DNA of 64,000 bases from CAZSDU01 sp963662525 (GCA_963662525.1 OY759717.1:2046001-2110000); one strand, 5' to 3'. Shown: positions 34,148 to 43,486, numbered from the stretch's first letter. The notes: generated by a model from the sequence alone, not told the origin. Numbers and translations: made by a program.

Positions 34148-34306
34148 CAATCCGTATTACTTTTTTCAATTTCCCGGATTAAGCATAAGATAATCTCACC
34201 TTAGTTATTGTGTGCTTTGTGGATGACGTTGTGTACATTGCGGTTAAATAACTTTTGAAACGGCTATTTATGTGAATATAGCAGTAGGGGTTTAAAATTT
34301 ATTCTG

Positions 34307-34669
34307 ATGCTGGAAACAATTGAACTGGGTAAGGCCGGAGAGGATATTGCGGTGGAATACCTGAAGAAGAAGGGTTACCGGATTCTTGAGCGGAACTGGA
34401 GATTTGGGAAAAACGAGATCGATATCATTGCCAGGGATGGCAATTTTATTGTTATTGCCGAGGTGAAGACCCGCAGTTCGAGCTTTTTTGCGGAGCCTGA
34501 GATGGCTGTAACACGCGACAAACAACGGATCCTGGTACGATCGGCCAATGCCTATGTGCGGTATAAGCGTTTAAATCTGGAAGTCCGTTTTGATGTGATC
34601 GCAATCATTTTAAGTGAAGAAGGAGAGCAAATCAATCATATCCCGGATGCCTTCTATGCAACATTATAG
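34307..34669 (+). CDS. YraN/UPF0102 nuclease-like protein
   Basis: The 120-residue protein has the whole YraN pattern: ELGKAGEDIAVEYLKKKGYRIL, then RNWRFGKNEIDIIARDG and IAEVKTRSS, the PD-(D/E)xK-like core. Members are widespread and predicted to be Holliday-junction-type or repair nucleases, but a role is not proven. It overlaps the convergent lipoprotein gene by 6 nt. Confidence 0.93.
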   Translation: MLETIELGKAGEDIAVEYLKKKGYRILERNWRFGKNEIDIIARDGNFIVIAEVKTRSSSFFAEPEMAVTRDKQRILVRSANAYVRYKRLNLEVRFDVIAIILSEEGEQINHIPDAFYATL

Positions 34670-35368
34670 ATATCTGAATTTACGATATTGAACACTGGAA
34701 GTGCCGGCATTGATAATTTGCCAGAGAACCCTTTGCTGATCATCAAAGATATAAGTGTAAGCCATCGTTGTTTGGTTCCTTGTTCTTTCAGCTTGGATCA
34801 ATGTATTGCTTTGTTTTCCAAAAAAATAGATTCCCCGGTTTTCGTTTCCAATCGTGTTTATTTGATCGGTATAGAAAGTCTGATAAGTAGTGTCATTATA
34901 GTCCCCGCGATTTGTGTATGATCGATACACCAGGACGGGATTATGACATTGGTAAATCACAGAATCATAATAGGCATATCCTCCTCCGGTTTGAAAATGC
35001 TTCACCATATACCCATCTTCATTATACCAATATTTTACAAATTGCGCGATGGAAGAGACCAGTCCCTGTTCATTCAGGATATAAGGCAATCCATTGACTT
35101 CAACCCGGTCATTGAAGTATTCATAAACCACAGTCCCGCTTAAGGTGTCAAGAGTATAAATCAGGGTTCGGTGAATACGGCCAAGTGAATCATATTCATA
35201 TTGAAGAATATCCATAAGGGTTGAATCAACTCCATGGTAATATTTCTCTTCGGCAATTTTATAAGGTGAATCAGTCAGTGGGAAACATCCCGGAGGATCA
35301 GGAATGGGATCTTTTTTGCAGGATATCAAAAAAAGAAAAATGAATGTCAGTGGCAGATAACTTTTCAT
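34664..35368 (-). CDS. Lipoprotein of unknown function
   Basis: The 234-residue protein has lipobox LFLISC (C17). The mature part has YEYDSLGRIHRTL and similar Tyr/Asp-Gly patterns, reminiscent of RHS/YD-like or DUF4595-type beta repeats in Bacteroidota lipoproteins. No catalytic motif is visible. It should be anchored to a membrane. No clear functional neighbour. Confidence 0.7.
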   Translation of the reverse strand: MKSYLPLTFIFLFLISCKKDPIPDPPGCFPLTDSPYKIAEEKYYHGVDSTLMDILQYEYDSLGRIHRTLIYTLDTLSGTVVYEYFNDRVEVNGLPYILNEQGLVSSIAQFVKYWYNEDGYMVKHFQTGGGYAYYDSVIYQCHNPVLVYRSYTNRGDYNDTTYQTFYTDQINTIGNENRGIYFFGKQSNTLIQAERTRNQTTMAYTYIFDDQQRVLWQIINAGTSSVQYRKFRYL

Positions 35369-35443
35369 AACAGTTTACTTAAAGTTACTCAAAGTTACAG
35401 TAAAAATATTGAACACGAACATTTTGTAGTTAAAATTGAAATT

Positions 35444-36076
35444 TTATTTTCTTCCGAAGTCGGCAGGAATCTCACCCCAGTATTCTGTTTCCCATTTTAA
35501 TATTTTATTTGGCCATTGGTTATCTTTTAGCCAGATCAACGCACGATCGACCAATTCAAAGAGCTTTTTGTTTTTCGGGGAAACAACCAGGTTTGTATTG
35601 ATGGATTTTTTACGGACCCAGGCAATGGCAGTGCGGGAATCAGAATAAACAGGCCAGTTGGAACCCCTTTGTTTGAAGTAAGCCAGCGCATGCACAATGC
35701 CTAGAAATTCGCCAAGATTTACCGTACCTTCAGGGAAAGGACCCATGCGGAAGAGTTCAGCTCCTGACTTTGTGTCAACACCCCTGTATTCAAGTATCCC
35801 GGGATTTCCAGCACAGGCGGCATCAACGCAAATACTGTCGGCAATAGGTTCACCGATGAGCGGATTGGAACAAACGATTTTTTTAGGTGCATTTAGTCCT
35901 TTCTCCATGTATTTGCGGGGATCGTCGTTCATTGCGCTTTTCGCCAGTTCCAGCGTTGGAAAGCCTTTGTATTTTGCCCCGGTAAAGCCCGTTACCTGCT
36001 TTTTACAATCATCCCATCCTTCATAAATGCCCGGTTGCTTGCCAAGCCAGACGACGTAAAATTTGTTTTTAGCCAT
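35444..36076 (-). CDS. rnhA: Ribonuclease H1 with N-terminal viroplasmin domain
   Basis: The 210-residue protein begins with a caulimovirus viroplasmin/hybrid-binding domain (FYVVWLGKQPGIYEGWDDC, about 6-24, then FTGAKYKGFPTLELA). An RNase H fold follows with catalytic D85, E123, D146 and D206 in GEIPADFGRK. It degrades RNA in RNA-DNA hybrids. The N-terminal domain should help to bind hybrids. This two-domain form is common in Bacteroidota. Confidence 0.93.
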   Translation of the reverse strand: MAKNKFYVVWLGKQPGIYEGWDDCKKQVTGFTGAKYKGFPTLELAKSAMNDDPRKYMEKGLNAPKKIVCSNPLIGEPIADSICVDAACAGNPGILEYRGVDTKSGAELFRMGPFPEGTVNLGEFLGIVHALAYFKQRGSNWPVYSDSRTAIAWVRKKSINTNLVVSPKNKKLFELVDRALIWLKDNQWPNKILKWETEYWGEIPADFGRK

Positions 36077-36110
36077 ATCACAAAGGTAAAGGAATTAACA
36101 AAATCCTTTT

Positions 36111-36150
36111 CACCAGCTCACCAACTCACCAGCTCACCAGCTCACCAAAT
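36111..36150. repeat. 8-bp tandem repeat (CACCAGCT/CACCAACT)
   Basis: Five units from 36111 (the last is CACCAAAT) lie between the RNase H and flippase genes. The same units occur at 59523-59562. Confidence 0.85.
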
Positions 36151-36155
36151 ATTTT

Positions 36156-36163
36156 TATCTTTG
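36156..36163 (+). promoter_or_regulatory. -7 box TATCTTTG just upstream of the flippase
   Basis: It matches TAnnTTTG and lies 5 nt before ATG 36169, so transcription would begin at or near the start codon. No -33 TTTG is visible because the 8-bp repeats fill that region. Confidence 0.45.
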
Positions 36164-36168
36164 TTCCT

Positions 36169-37668
36169 ATGAATCCGCTCAAGCGCCTTGCCGGACAAAC
36201 GGCTATATACGGGATCCCCAGCATTCTTGGGCGTTTTTTAAATTATTTACTGGTACCCTTATACACTTATGGACTGTTAACCCAGCAGGAATACGGGGTC
36301 GTCAATATTTTTTATTCCTTTACTGCTTTACTGATGGTGGTTCTCACCTATGGGATGGAAACCGCCTTTTTTAGGTTCACTGAGCTGGAAACGGATAAGT
36401 CACGGGTATATAGCACCGGGCTGATCTCTCTGACGATCACGACCTCAGTTTTTCTTATTCTGGTTCATCTTTTCCCACTTAAGATTGCCAATTGGATTGA
36501 TTATCCACAATATCCAAATTTTATCATCTGGTTTGCCTGGATTCTTGCCCTTGATGTGCTGGCAGCAATACCCTTTGCACGCCTCCGGGCATTAAATCGC
36601 CCCATTCTCTTTGCAACTATTAAATCGATTAATATTATTACGACCATACTGCTGAATCTTTTCTTTCTCCTGTTATTGCCTTTTTTATATCATCATTTTC
36701 AGGGAACCGGAACAGCAAAGACCATCCTGCTGATCTATCGTCCCGATTGGACCATTGAATATATTTTCATTTCCAATCTTATGGCCAGTTTGCTTACTCT
36801 GGCATTGCTTATTCCTCAGATTTTGCATCTGAAATGGATACTGGATATGAAACTTTTGAAGCGGATGCTGATTTATGCTATCCCGCTTTTATTTGCCGGA
36901 ATGGCAGGGATCATCAATGAAACGTTCGACAGGCTGCTGCTTCGGTATCTGTTGCCCCCTGATATTGCAGAAGCACAGGTAGGAATTTACAGTGCATGTT
37001 ATAAGATAGCGATTCTCATTGTCTTATTTATCCAGGCCTACCGTTTTGCTGCCGAACCTTTCTTCTTTTCACAGATGAAAAAAGAAGATGCAAAGGTTGT
37101 GTATGCCAGGGTGATGGACTTTTTTATCATCACCATTTCCCTGATCTTTTTGACAACCCTGCTTTTTCTGGATAATTTTTTCATCTATTTTATCGGACCA
37201 AAATTCCGTACAGCCCGGAATGTTATTCCCATCCTTATGATGGCCAAGGTGTTTCTGGGGGTATATTATAATCTGTCCATCTGGTATAAGCTTACCGGGA
37301 AAACCATGTGGGGCGCCGGGCTGACAATTCTTGGTGCAATTGTTTCCCTGAGTCTCAACATTTACTGGATTCCCAAGTCCCCCGATCATTTAATATTCGG
37401 TTACCTGGGTTCGGCCTGGGCAACTTTTTTCTGTTATTCTACCATGATGGTACTGGGTTACCTGATAGGTCAGAAGTATTACCCGATTCCATATAATCTG
37501 AAAAAGTTTTTTGGTTATCTCGGATTGGCGCTTCTGCTTTACTTTATTAGTCGCTGGATACATGTTGAAAACAGGATTTTTAGTTTTGGATTCAGTGTGC
37601 TCCTGCTGTTTATTTTTATATCAACGGCCTGGTTCGTTGAAAAGCCACAGCCATCAAAGCCCAGTTAA
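36169..37668 (+). CDS. Polysaccharide/lipid-linked oligosaccharide flippase (MOP superfamily)
   Basis: The 499-residue protein has about 12-14 transmembrane helices and the MATE/Wzx-like layout. The opening LAGQTAIYGIPSILGRFLNYLLVPLYT is typical, and a charged loop lies near 255-275 (GIINETFDRLLLRYLLPP). It is predicted to flip a lipid-linked sugar across the inner membrane. No glycosyltransferase is adjacent, and its substrate is unknown. It precedes dut-TPR-DUF4292-EnvC, a gene order that I recognise as common in Bacteroidota. Confidence 0.88.
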   Translation: MNPLKRLAGQTAIYGIPSILGRFLNYLLVPLYTYGLLTQQEYGVVNIFYSFTALLMVVLTYGMETAFFRFTELETDKSRVYSTGLISLTITTSVFLILVHLFPLKIANWIDYPQYPNFIIWFAWILALDVLAAIPFARLRALNRPILFATIKSINIITTILLNLFFLLLLPFLYHHFQGTGTAKTILLIYRPDWTIEYIFISNLMASLLTLALLIPQILHLKWILDMKLLKRMLIYAIPLLFAGMAGIINETFDRLLLRYLLPPDIAEAQVGIYSACYKIAILIVLFIQAYRFAAEPFFFSQMKKEDAKVVYARVMDFFIITISLIFLTTLLFLDNFFIYFIGPKFRTARNVIPILMMAKVFLGVYYNLSIWYKLTGKTMWGAGLTILGAIVSLSLNIYWIPKSPDHLIFGYLGSAWATFFCYSTMMVLGYLIGQKYYPIPYNLKKFFGYLGLALLLYFISRWIHVENRIFSFGFSVLLLFIFISTAWFVEKPQPSKPS

Positions 37669-37707
37669 ATCAAGTTTTTTATTACCTTTGTCGCCTTATA
37701 TTTGCCC

Positions 37708-38142
37708 ATGAAGATCAGGATTGTAAGCCACTCCAAACATCCTTTACCAGCTTATGAAACTCCGGCCTCAGCAGGGATGGATTTGCGTGCTAATCTCCCG
37801 GAAGAAATCTGCCTGAAACCCCTGGAAAGGGTCTTGGTACCTACCGGACTATTTATAGAACTCCCTTTGGGCTTTGAGGCCCAGGTGAGGCCACGCAGTG
37901 GGCTGGCCATTAAAAAAGGAGTTACAGTTTTGAATACCCCCGGAACCATTGATGCAGATTACCGGGGTGAAATCATGGTTATCATGATCAACCTTTCAAA
38001 TGAAGAATACATCATCAGGGATGGCGATCGTATCGCACAGATGATCATTGCGGCTCATGAACAGGCTGAATGGTTGCCGGTGGATGAGCTTATACAGACA
38101 AAGAGGGGAGCCGGGGGATTCGGGCACACTGGAAGCAGTTAA
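37708..38142 (+). CDS. dut: dUTP diphosphatase
   Basis: The protein is 144 residues from ATG 37708. All five trimeric dUTPase motifs are visible: SAGMDLRA, RPRSGLAIKKG, GTIDADYRGE, GDRIAQMII and the C-terminal RGAGGFGHTGS. It hydrolyses dUTP to dUMP and so limits uracil in DNA. Two TAnnTTTG-like boxes at 37683-37690 and 37697-37704 lie upstream. It should form a homotrimer. Confidence 0.97.
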   Translation: MKIRIVSHSKHPLPAYETPASAGMDLRANLPEEICLKPLERVLVPTGLFIELPLGFEAQVRPRSGLAIKKGVTVLNTPGTIDADYRGEIMVIMINLSNEEYIIRDGDRIAQMIIAAHEQAEWLPVDELIQTKRGAGGFGHTGSS

Positions 38143-38166
38143 ATAATCAGGAATTAAGAATCAGGA

Positions 38167-39942
38167 ATGAGGAATTATTGGTTAAAGTATTCGGTTTTCT
38201 CTTTTGCATTCAGTTTTCTCTTGTTTTTTTCCCCTTTACCTAGTAATGGAAAGATTTCATCAGGGAATAACAGATTATTCCTGGCTGGGCAATCGGAAAT
38301 TTTTCCAGATGGGGATAAGGATAAGCCCGTGAGTAATATCGGGATGTTGATTGAGGCCAAGAAAGAATCTTTGATTGGCAATACCGATGGGGCGATAACC
38401 ATGTTTCGCCATTATGTTGACCGTTATCCACTGGATCCGGCCGGAAGTTTTGAACTGGCCCGGTTGGAGGCTGACAGGAAAAATTTTTCTGATGCCTTGA
38501 AATTGATACTAAATGCAACAAAATTAGATCCGGAAAACATCTGGTATCAATTGTTCCTTGCAGAAATTTACCAGCAGACGGGAAAATATAAAGACGCTAT
38601 TTCAATATTTGAATCAGTGGTCAGGAAGGATCCCGAGAATCTTGATTATTATTATCAATTGGCTTCCCTTTATCTGATTCTGGGAGAGTATAAAAGTGCT
38701 GTAAGTATTTATGACAAGGTGGAAGAAAAAGCAGGAATTTCTGAAGAAATATCCCTCCAGAAAAATAAAATCTATCTCCATCTTAATGATCTGAATGATG
38801 CAGAAGCTGAGCTTCAAAAACTGATCCGGGCTTTTCCTGGTGAAAGCCATTATTATTCCATCCTGGCCGAATTTTATATGGCCAACGGGAAGCAGGCAGA
38901 AGCGATTGAGATTTACAAAAAAATAGCCCAGATAGATCCTGATAATGCCTATATTCACATGTCGATGGCGGACTATTATCGTAAAGCGGGCGATAGGGGA
39001 AAAGCATATGAAGAATTGAAGCTTGGGTTTGCCAATCCTAATCTTGACGTGGATACGAAAGTTAATATTTTACTTTCTTTCTATACCATAAACCAGATAT
39101 ATTCAGAGCTGAAGGATGAGGCTTTTTCTCTTTCTAAAATTTTAATGGAAACGCATCCGAACGATCCTAAATCGCATTCAATTTATGGAGATCTTTTATT
39201 GCAGGATAAAAAGTATGAAGAAGCCAGGGTTTCCTTTTTGAAAGTGCTGACCCTCGATAGCAGTAAATATGCCGTTTGGGAAGAACTTCTCCGGCTTGAT
39301 TTGCAATTAACCGAATATCAACATCTTTGTGAGTATAGTCAACGGGCGATGGAATTATTCCCCGAACAACCGCTCCCTTACCTGTTTTCCGGACTTGGCA
39401 ATTACCAGCTGAAAAAATATGGGGAGGGAATAATTTCGCTCAACTCTGGTCTTAAGCTGGTCGTCAATAACAATGAGATGTTAGCTCAGTTTTATATGTA
39501 TCTCGGAGATACTTACCATGCCTTGAAACAGGATGAAAAAGCATATAAATCCTATGAGCAATCACTGAAAATCAAGGATGGCAATGCTTATGTGTTGAAT
39601 AACTATGCCTATTATCTTTCCCTGTGCGGGAAGGATCTTGAAAAGGCTGAACAAATGGCTAAAAAGGCAGTTGAACTTGAACCCGGGAATTCATCTTTCC
39701 AGGATACTTATGGATGGGTATTATACAAGCAGAAAAAATTTCATGAAGCGCTTGAATGGATAGAGAAAGCCCTTGAAGATAAAGACGGGCCAAGCGGAGA
39801 AGTATTAGAGCATTACGGGGATGTGCTTTTTATTCTTGGAGATACCTCGAAGGCTAGTGAATACTGGTTAAAGGCAAAAATGAAAGGCGGAGGTTCATCA
39901 TTCCTGGAAAGAAAAATAGCTGAAAAAAAAATGTATGAATAA
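38167..39942 (+). CDS. Tetratricopeptide-repeat protein with signal peptide
   Basis: The 591-residue protein has an N-terminal signal/anchor and about 12-14 TPR units through to the C-terminus (for example YYYQLASLYLILGEYKSAVS and YMYLGDTYHALKQDEKAYKS). It should be a periplasmic or membrane-attached scaffold. It precedes the DUF4292 lipoprotein with an 8-nt overlap and lies in the dut to EnvC run. A role in outer-membrane or envelope assembly is a guess from this gene order. Confidence 0.88.
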   Translation: MRNYWLKYSVFSFAFSFLLFFSPLPSNGKISSGNNRLFLAGQSEIFPDGDKDKPVSNIGMLIEAKKESLIGNTDGAITMFRHYVDRYPLDPAGSFELARLEADRKNFSDALKLILNATKLDPENIWYQLFLAEIYQQTGKYKDAISIFESVVRKDPENLDYYYQLASLYLILGEYKSAVSIYDKVEEKAGISEEISLQKNKIYLHLNDLNDAEAELQKLIRAFPGESHYYSILAEFYMANGKQAEAIEIYKKIAQIDPDNAYIHMSMADYYRKAGDRGKAYEELKLGFANPNLDVDTKVNILLSFYTINQIYSELKDEAFSLSKILMETHPNDPKSHSIYGDLLLQDKKYEEARVSFLKVLTLDSSKYAVWEELLRLDLQLTEYQHLCEYSQRAMELFPEQPLPYLFSGLGNYQLKKYGEGIISLNSGLKLVVNNNEMLAQFYMYLGDTYHALKQDEKAYKSYEQSLKIKDGNAYVLNNYAYYLSLCGKDLEKAEQMAKKAVELEPGNSSFQDTYGWVLYKQKKFHEALEWIEKALEDKDGPSGEVLEHYGDVLFILGDTSKASEYWLKAKMKGGGSSFLERKIAEKKMYE

Positions 39943-40747
39943 AATTTTTTTATCTGTCATCCTGTTATCTGTCATCCTGTTTTCATCATGTAGCCCTGCC
40001 CGTAAGGCAATCAGGGCCCCTATCAAAGAAGAAGGGGCAGAATACCTGTTCAAAAAGCTGAAGGAAAGCGAATTAAAATTTAATTGGTTATCGGCGAAAT
40101 TCTCTGCTGATTATGAGAATAAAAACAAAACAAATTCTTTTAACGGACAAATTCGTATCCGGAAAGATAGTCTTATCTGGATTTCCCTGACACCGATGTT
40201 GGGAATTGAAGCAGTCAGGATCATGATTTCACAAGATTCAGTGAAAATGATAAACAGGTTAAACGACACCTATTTTATTGGGAATTACGAATATGTCAAC
40301 CGGTTTTTAAATACCAATATTGACTTTGATATCCTTCAGGCTTTTTTAATCGGGACTGACCTGCAGTTTTATGAAGACGGGAAATTCAGGGCCAGTGTTG
40401 AACAGGGGTTATACAGACTTTCCACCATGGAACGCCAGAAACTCAGGAAATTCGCCAGAAACAATCAGGATACCTTGAAAGTTTATATTCAGAATATCTG
40501 GCTTGACCCCCAGAGTTATAAGATACTTCAGGCTGATGTGAAAGAAATTCGAAAGGATAAGCTTAAACTGGAAGCACGGTATAACTCGTTTGAGGAAATT
40601 GAAAATCAATTATTTCCTAAACAAATGGAGTATATTATCCGTGCGGAGAACACGATCCATATTGAAGCAGATTTTTCAAGAATCGTGATCAATATACCTT
40701 TACAATTTCCTTTCAAAATTCCTGATGGGTACCAGCCCTTAAAATAA
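39935..40747 (+). CDS. DUF4292 family lipoprotein
   Basis: The 270-residue protein has a lipobox near FSSCSPARK. The body matches DUF4292 in my reading (SAKFSADYENKNKTNSFN, SLIWISLTPMLGIEAVRI, and a strand-rich C-terminal half). This family resembles LolA/LolB-like lipid-carrying beta folds, but its function has not been assigned. A perfect 15-bp tandem duplication at 39951-39980 inserts LSVIL twice in the signal peptide. It overlaps the TPR gene by 8 nt and precedes EnvC by 14 nt. Confidence 0.88.
   Translation: MNKIFLSVILLSVILFSSCSPARKAIRAPIKEEGAEYLFKKLKESELKFNWLSAKFSADYENKNKTNSFNGQIRIRKDSLIWISLTPMLGIEAVRIMISQDSVKMINRLNDTYFIGNYEYVNRFLNTNIDFDILQAFLIGTDLQFYEDGKFRASVEQGLYRLSTMERQKLRKFARNNQDTLKVYIQNIWLDPQSYKILQADVKEIRKDKLKLEARYNSFEEIENQLFPKQMEYIIRAENTIHIEADFSRIVINIPLQFPFKIPDGYQPLK
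39951..39980 (+). repeat. Perfect 15-bp in-frame tandem duplication in a signal peptide
   Basis: TATCTGTCATCCTGT is present at 39951-39965 and again at 39966-39980. Each copy encodes LSVIL in the hydrophobic core of the DUF4292 lipoprotein signal. Confidence 0.95.
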
Positions 40748-40761
40748 CGGATTGAAAGCAG

Positions 40762-41997
40762 ATGAACCAAATGGCACATAGGATCAAAGGCAAGCAATCG
40801 TCTATCTGGTTAATGTTGTTTTCTTTTATTTTCATACTGTTCGCATCTCCTTTACAATCCCAAACTGACAGGGAAAAGCTTCAAAAGACCAAGAAACAGC
40901 TTGAGGATGAAATACAATATACTACCGAATTACTTGAAAAGACGCAACAAAACAAAAAAACCTCTCTGAATAAACTTCAGATACTCGCCAAACAAATTAG
41001 AAGTCGTGAAGCTCTAATAGATGCAATAAATCGTGAGCTCAATCAGGTCCAGGTGGATATTTTAACAGAAAATGTACAAATTGATAAAATGTCCAGGCAA
41101 TTGCTTGTCCTGAAAAGTGAGTACGCCAGGATGATCTATCATGCCAACCGGATGTTGAACGGACAGAATAAGCTGATGTTCATCTTTTCAGCCAAAGATT
41201 TTAACCAGGCGTATCAGCGCCTGAAATATTTCCAGGAATATGCTTCTTACCGAAGAAGACAGGCGGAGAGAATTCTATCAACACAGTCCTCCATTAACAG
41301 CAAACGGAAAGAACTGGAAAATATAAAGAATCAGAAATTGTCATTAATTCAATCACAACTCCAGGAAAAGCAAAAGTTGGATAAGGAAAAACAGGATAAA
41401 GCCAAAGCCGTGAAGGAATGGAGCAGTAAAGAAAAACAATTACTTGCCACCCTGAGGGTTAAGCAGCAGGCCGCCCAGAGATTGGAATATGAAATTGAGA
41501 AATTAATTTCTGAGGATATCAGAGTAAAAACCCCTTTATCTAAATCGAATCTTGAACTGACACCCAAAGAAAGGGAACTGTCCAGTTCTTTTTCAGCAAA
41601 CCGGGGGAAACTACCCTGGCCATGCGAACGGGGTTTTATTTCCGGTACTTTTGGTGAACATGCCCACCCTGTATTGGAGCATGTCAAGGTGAAAAATAAT
41701 GGTGTTGATATCATGACGGCACGCGGCTCTTTGGTAAAGGCTGTTTTTGGGGGAAAGGTCAGCCGGGTAATGTTTTTTCCAAACCTCAATAAAGTGGTTA
41801 TTATCCGCCATGGTGATTACCTAACGGTTTATTCAAACCTGGCTGATGTAACGGTCAGAGAGGGGCAGGAGGTGTCAACAAAGCAAACCATTGGGCGGGT
41901 ATTTTCTACCGCTGATGAATCAAAATCAGAGTTGCATTTTGAAATCTGGAAGGGTAAAATTATTCAGAATCCGGAAGCTTGGCTTACGGGTAGATAA
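40762..41997 (+). CDS. EnvC-like murein hydrolase activator with degenerate M23 (LytM) domain
   Basis: The 411-residue protein has a signal peptide (about 15-34, ending PLQSQ). Long coiled-coil regions (about 36-250) follow, and then a LytM/M23 fold (about 290-408). The metal-binding set is incomplete. The LH.GxD segment reads VKNNGVDI (Asn in place of His), the YAHL segment reads YSNLA, and only one His of the HxH pair remains in ELHFEI. This pattern fits a non-enzymatic activator of cell-wall amidases such as EnvC, rather than a peptidase. It ends the conserved dut-TPR-DUF4292 run. Confidence 0.88.
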   Translation: MNQMAHRIKGKQSSIWLMLFSFIFILFASPLQSQTDREKLQKTKKQLEDEIQYTTELLEKTQQNKKTSLNKLQILAKQIRSREALIDAINRELNQVQVDILTENVQIDKMSRQLLVLKSEYARMIYHANRMLNGQNKLMFIFSAKDFNQAYQRLKYFQEYASYRRRQAERILSTQSSINSKRKELENIKNQKLSLIQSQLQEKQKLDKEKQDKAKAVKEWSSKEKQLLATLRVKQQAAQRLEYEIEKLISEDIRVKTPLSKSNLELTPKERELSSSFSANRGKLPWPCERGFISGTFGEHAHPVLEHVKVKNNGVDIMTARGSLVKAVFGGKVSRVMFFPNLNKVVIIRHGDYLTVYSNLADVTVREGQEVSTKQTIGRVFSTADESKSELHFEIWKGKIIQNPEAWLTGR

Positions 41998-42009
41998 TCA
42001 GGAGGGCTA

Positions 42010-42924
42010 TTGATAAAAAATCATCTGGGAGAATTTGCTGCCTTGCTTACGGCTATTTTCTGGACAATCACAGCCCTTGCCTTTGAAGCGGCAAGCCGGA
42101 AGATAGGATCCATGATTGTCAATCTTCTGAGATTGATTATTGGTTTCATTTTTTTAAGCACATTTACTTATTTTTATCGGGGCCTTCTTTTACCGGTGGA
42201 TGCTTCTCCTCAGGCCTGGTTTTATCTTACGTTATCCGGGCTTATCGGATTCGTTTTCGGTGATTTGTGCCTTTTCCAGGCTTTTGTAGTGATTGGGGCA
42301 AGGGTATCCATGCTTTTAATGGCATTGGCTCCGCCGATGACTGCTCTAATCGGATGGATGGTATTAGGGGAGACTTTATCTGCAAAAAGCTGGATAGGGA
42401 TGGCTCTTACCATTGCAGGGATTGCCCTGGTGGTGTTGAAGCGTCACACTCCAGCGGAGAATTCCGGAGGTATCCCGGGGGTTAAATTCAACTATCCGGT
42501 TTGGGGCATTTTACTCGGACTTGGTGGTGCGATAGGTCAGGCAGCTGGCTTGGTTTTAAGTAAACATGGGATGAAAGACTATGACACCTTTGCTTCAACG
42601 CAGATCAGGGTCATTGCAGGGATGATCGGATTTGCCATTCTTTTCAGTTTTTTCGGATTCTGGAAAGAAGCTTTGCGCTCACTAACCAGACGTAAGCCCA
42701 TGATGCAACTTTCACTTGGAGCATTTTTCGGCCCATTTCTAGGGGTTTCATTCTCCCTGATCTCGATTAAGTATGCTGATACGGGAGTTGCGGCCACCAT
42801 CATGGCTCTTGTTCCAGTATTGATCATACCGCCTTCAATGATTATTTACAAAGAGAAAGTCACCCTAAAAGAAATCGCCGGTGCCATCCTTGCAGTGTCG
42901 GGTGTCGGAATGTTTTTCCTTTAA
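42010..42924 (+). CDS. EamA/DMT-family transporter
   Basis: The 304-residue protein has ten transmembrane helices in two EamA halves, with characteristic segments such as LMALAPPMTALIGWMVLGE and MALVPVLIIPPSMIIYKEKVTLKEIAGA. The start is TTG 42010 with a good AGGAGGG at 42000-42006. No in-frame ATG exists before the middle of helix 2, which supports TTG. It is an inner-membrane exporter of small metabolites or amino acids; the substrate is not readable. The next gene follows by 10 nt. Confidence 0.88.
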   Translation: MIKNHLGEFAALLTAIFWTITALAFEAASRKIGSMIVNLLRLIIGFIFLSTFTYFYRGLLLPVDASPQAWFYLTLSGLIGFVFGDLCLFQAFVVIGARVSMLLMALAPPMTALIGWMVLGETLSAKSWIGMALTIAGIALVVLKRHTPAENSGGIPGVKFNYPVWGILLGLGGAIGQAAGLVLSKHGMKDYDTFASTQIRVIAGMIGFAILFSFFGFWKEALRSLTRRKPMMQLSLGAFFGPFLGVSFSLISIKYADTGVAATIMALVPVLIIPPSMIIYKEKVTLKEIAGAILAVSGVGMFFL

Positions 42925-42934
42925 AACTAAATAA

Positions 42935-43486
42935 ATGCAAACCTTTCATTTAAATGAGATGAAGAAGCCGGAAAATCCCGGGCTCAGATTTTATCTTGGT
43001 CTGGCAATTTTTATTGCTTCTGCTTTTATGCTTCCCACAGGCCTTGTCCTTCAGGAATATGTACACTCACATTCCATGAAAAGTATGATAGTAGCGATGT
43101 TCTGGATAAGTGCACCCCTGATGAAAATATCCAGTATTGCTATTATGGGCAAGCCTTCGTATTTATGGATAAAATATAAGTTGCGCTATATTTATTTCCA
43201 TGTTGCGAAGGCACACCGCGTAAGTAAAACACGTTATAATATCGGGTTGGTCATGTTTGTCATTCCCTTCATTCCCAACTACATCCTGGCCTATGCACCC
43301 AATCTTTTTGAAGAAGCATATTTTTTCAGGTCGGTCGTACATGCTTTTTTTGATCTCATCTTCATCTCCAGTTTGTTTGTACTGGGAGGTGATTTCTGGG
43401 ATAAACTGAGAGCGCTCTTCAGTTTTACAGCAAAAGCTAGTTTTAATGAAAAACCTGAACTAGAAGGGTCTTCCTTAAAACCGTAA
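42935..43486 (+). CDS. Small membrane protein of unknown function
   Basis: The 183-residue protein has four hydrophobic helices (about 20-40, 52-72, 100-122, 132-155) and a basic loop between helices 2 and 3 (IKYKLRYIYFHVAKAHRVSKTR). The N-terminal helix pattern GLAIFIASAFMLPTGLVLQ resembles the short transporter-suffix type proteins found after transporters, but that is only a resemblance. It is probably cotranscribed with the EamA gene. Its last 12 nt overlap the convergent TonB receptor gene. Confidence 0.6.
   Translation: MQTFHLNEMKKPENPGLRFYLGLAIFIASAFMLPTGLVLQEYVHSHSMKSMIVAMFWISAPLMKISSIAIMGKPSYLWIKYKLRYIYFHVAKAHRVSKTRYNIGLVMFVIPFIPNYILAYAPNLFEEAYFFRSVVHAFFDLIFISSLFVLGGDFWDKLRALFSFTAKASFNEKPELEGSSLKP

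Noticed and set aside
40762..41997. Active M23 peptidase
   Set aside because: Several zinc ligands are replaced; called an EnvC-like activator instead.
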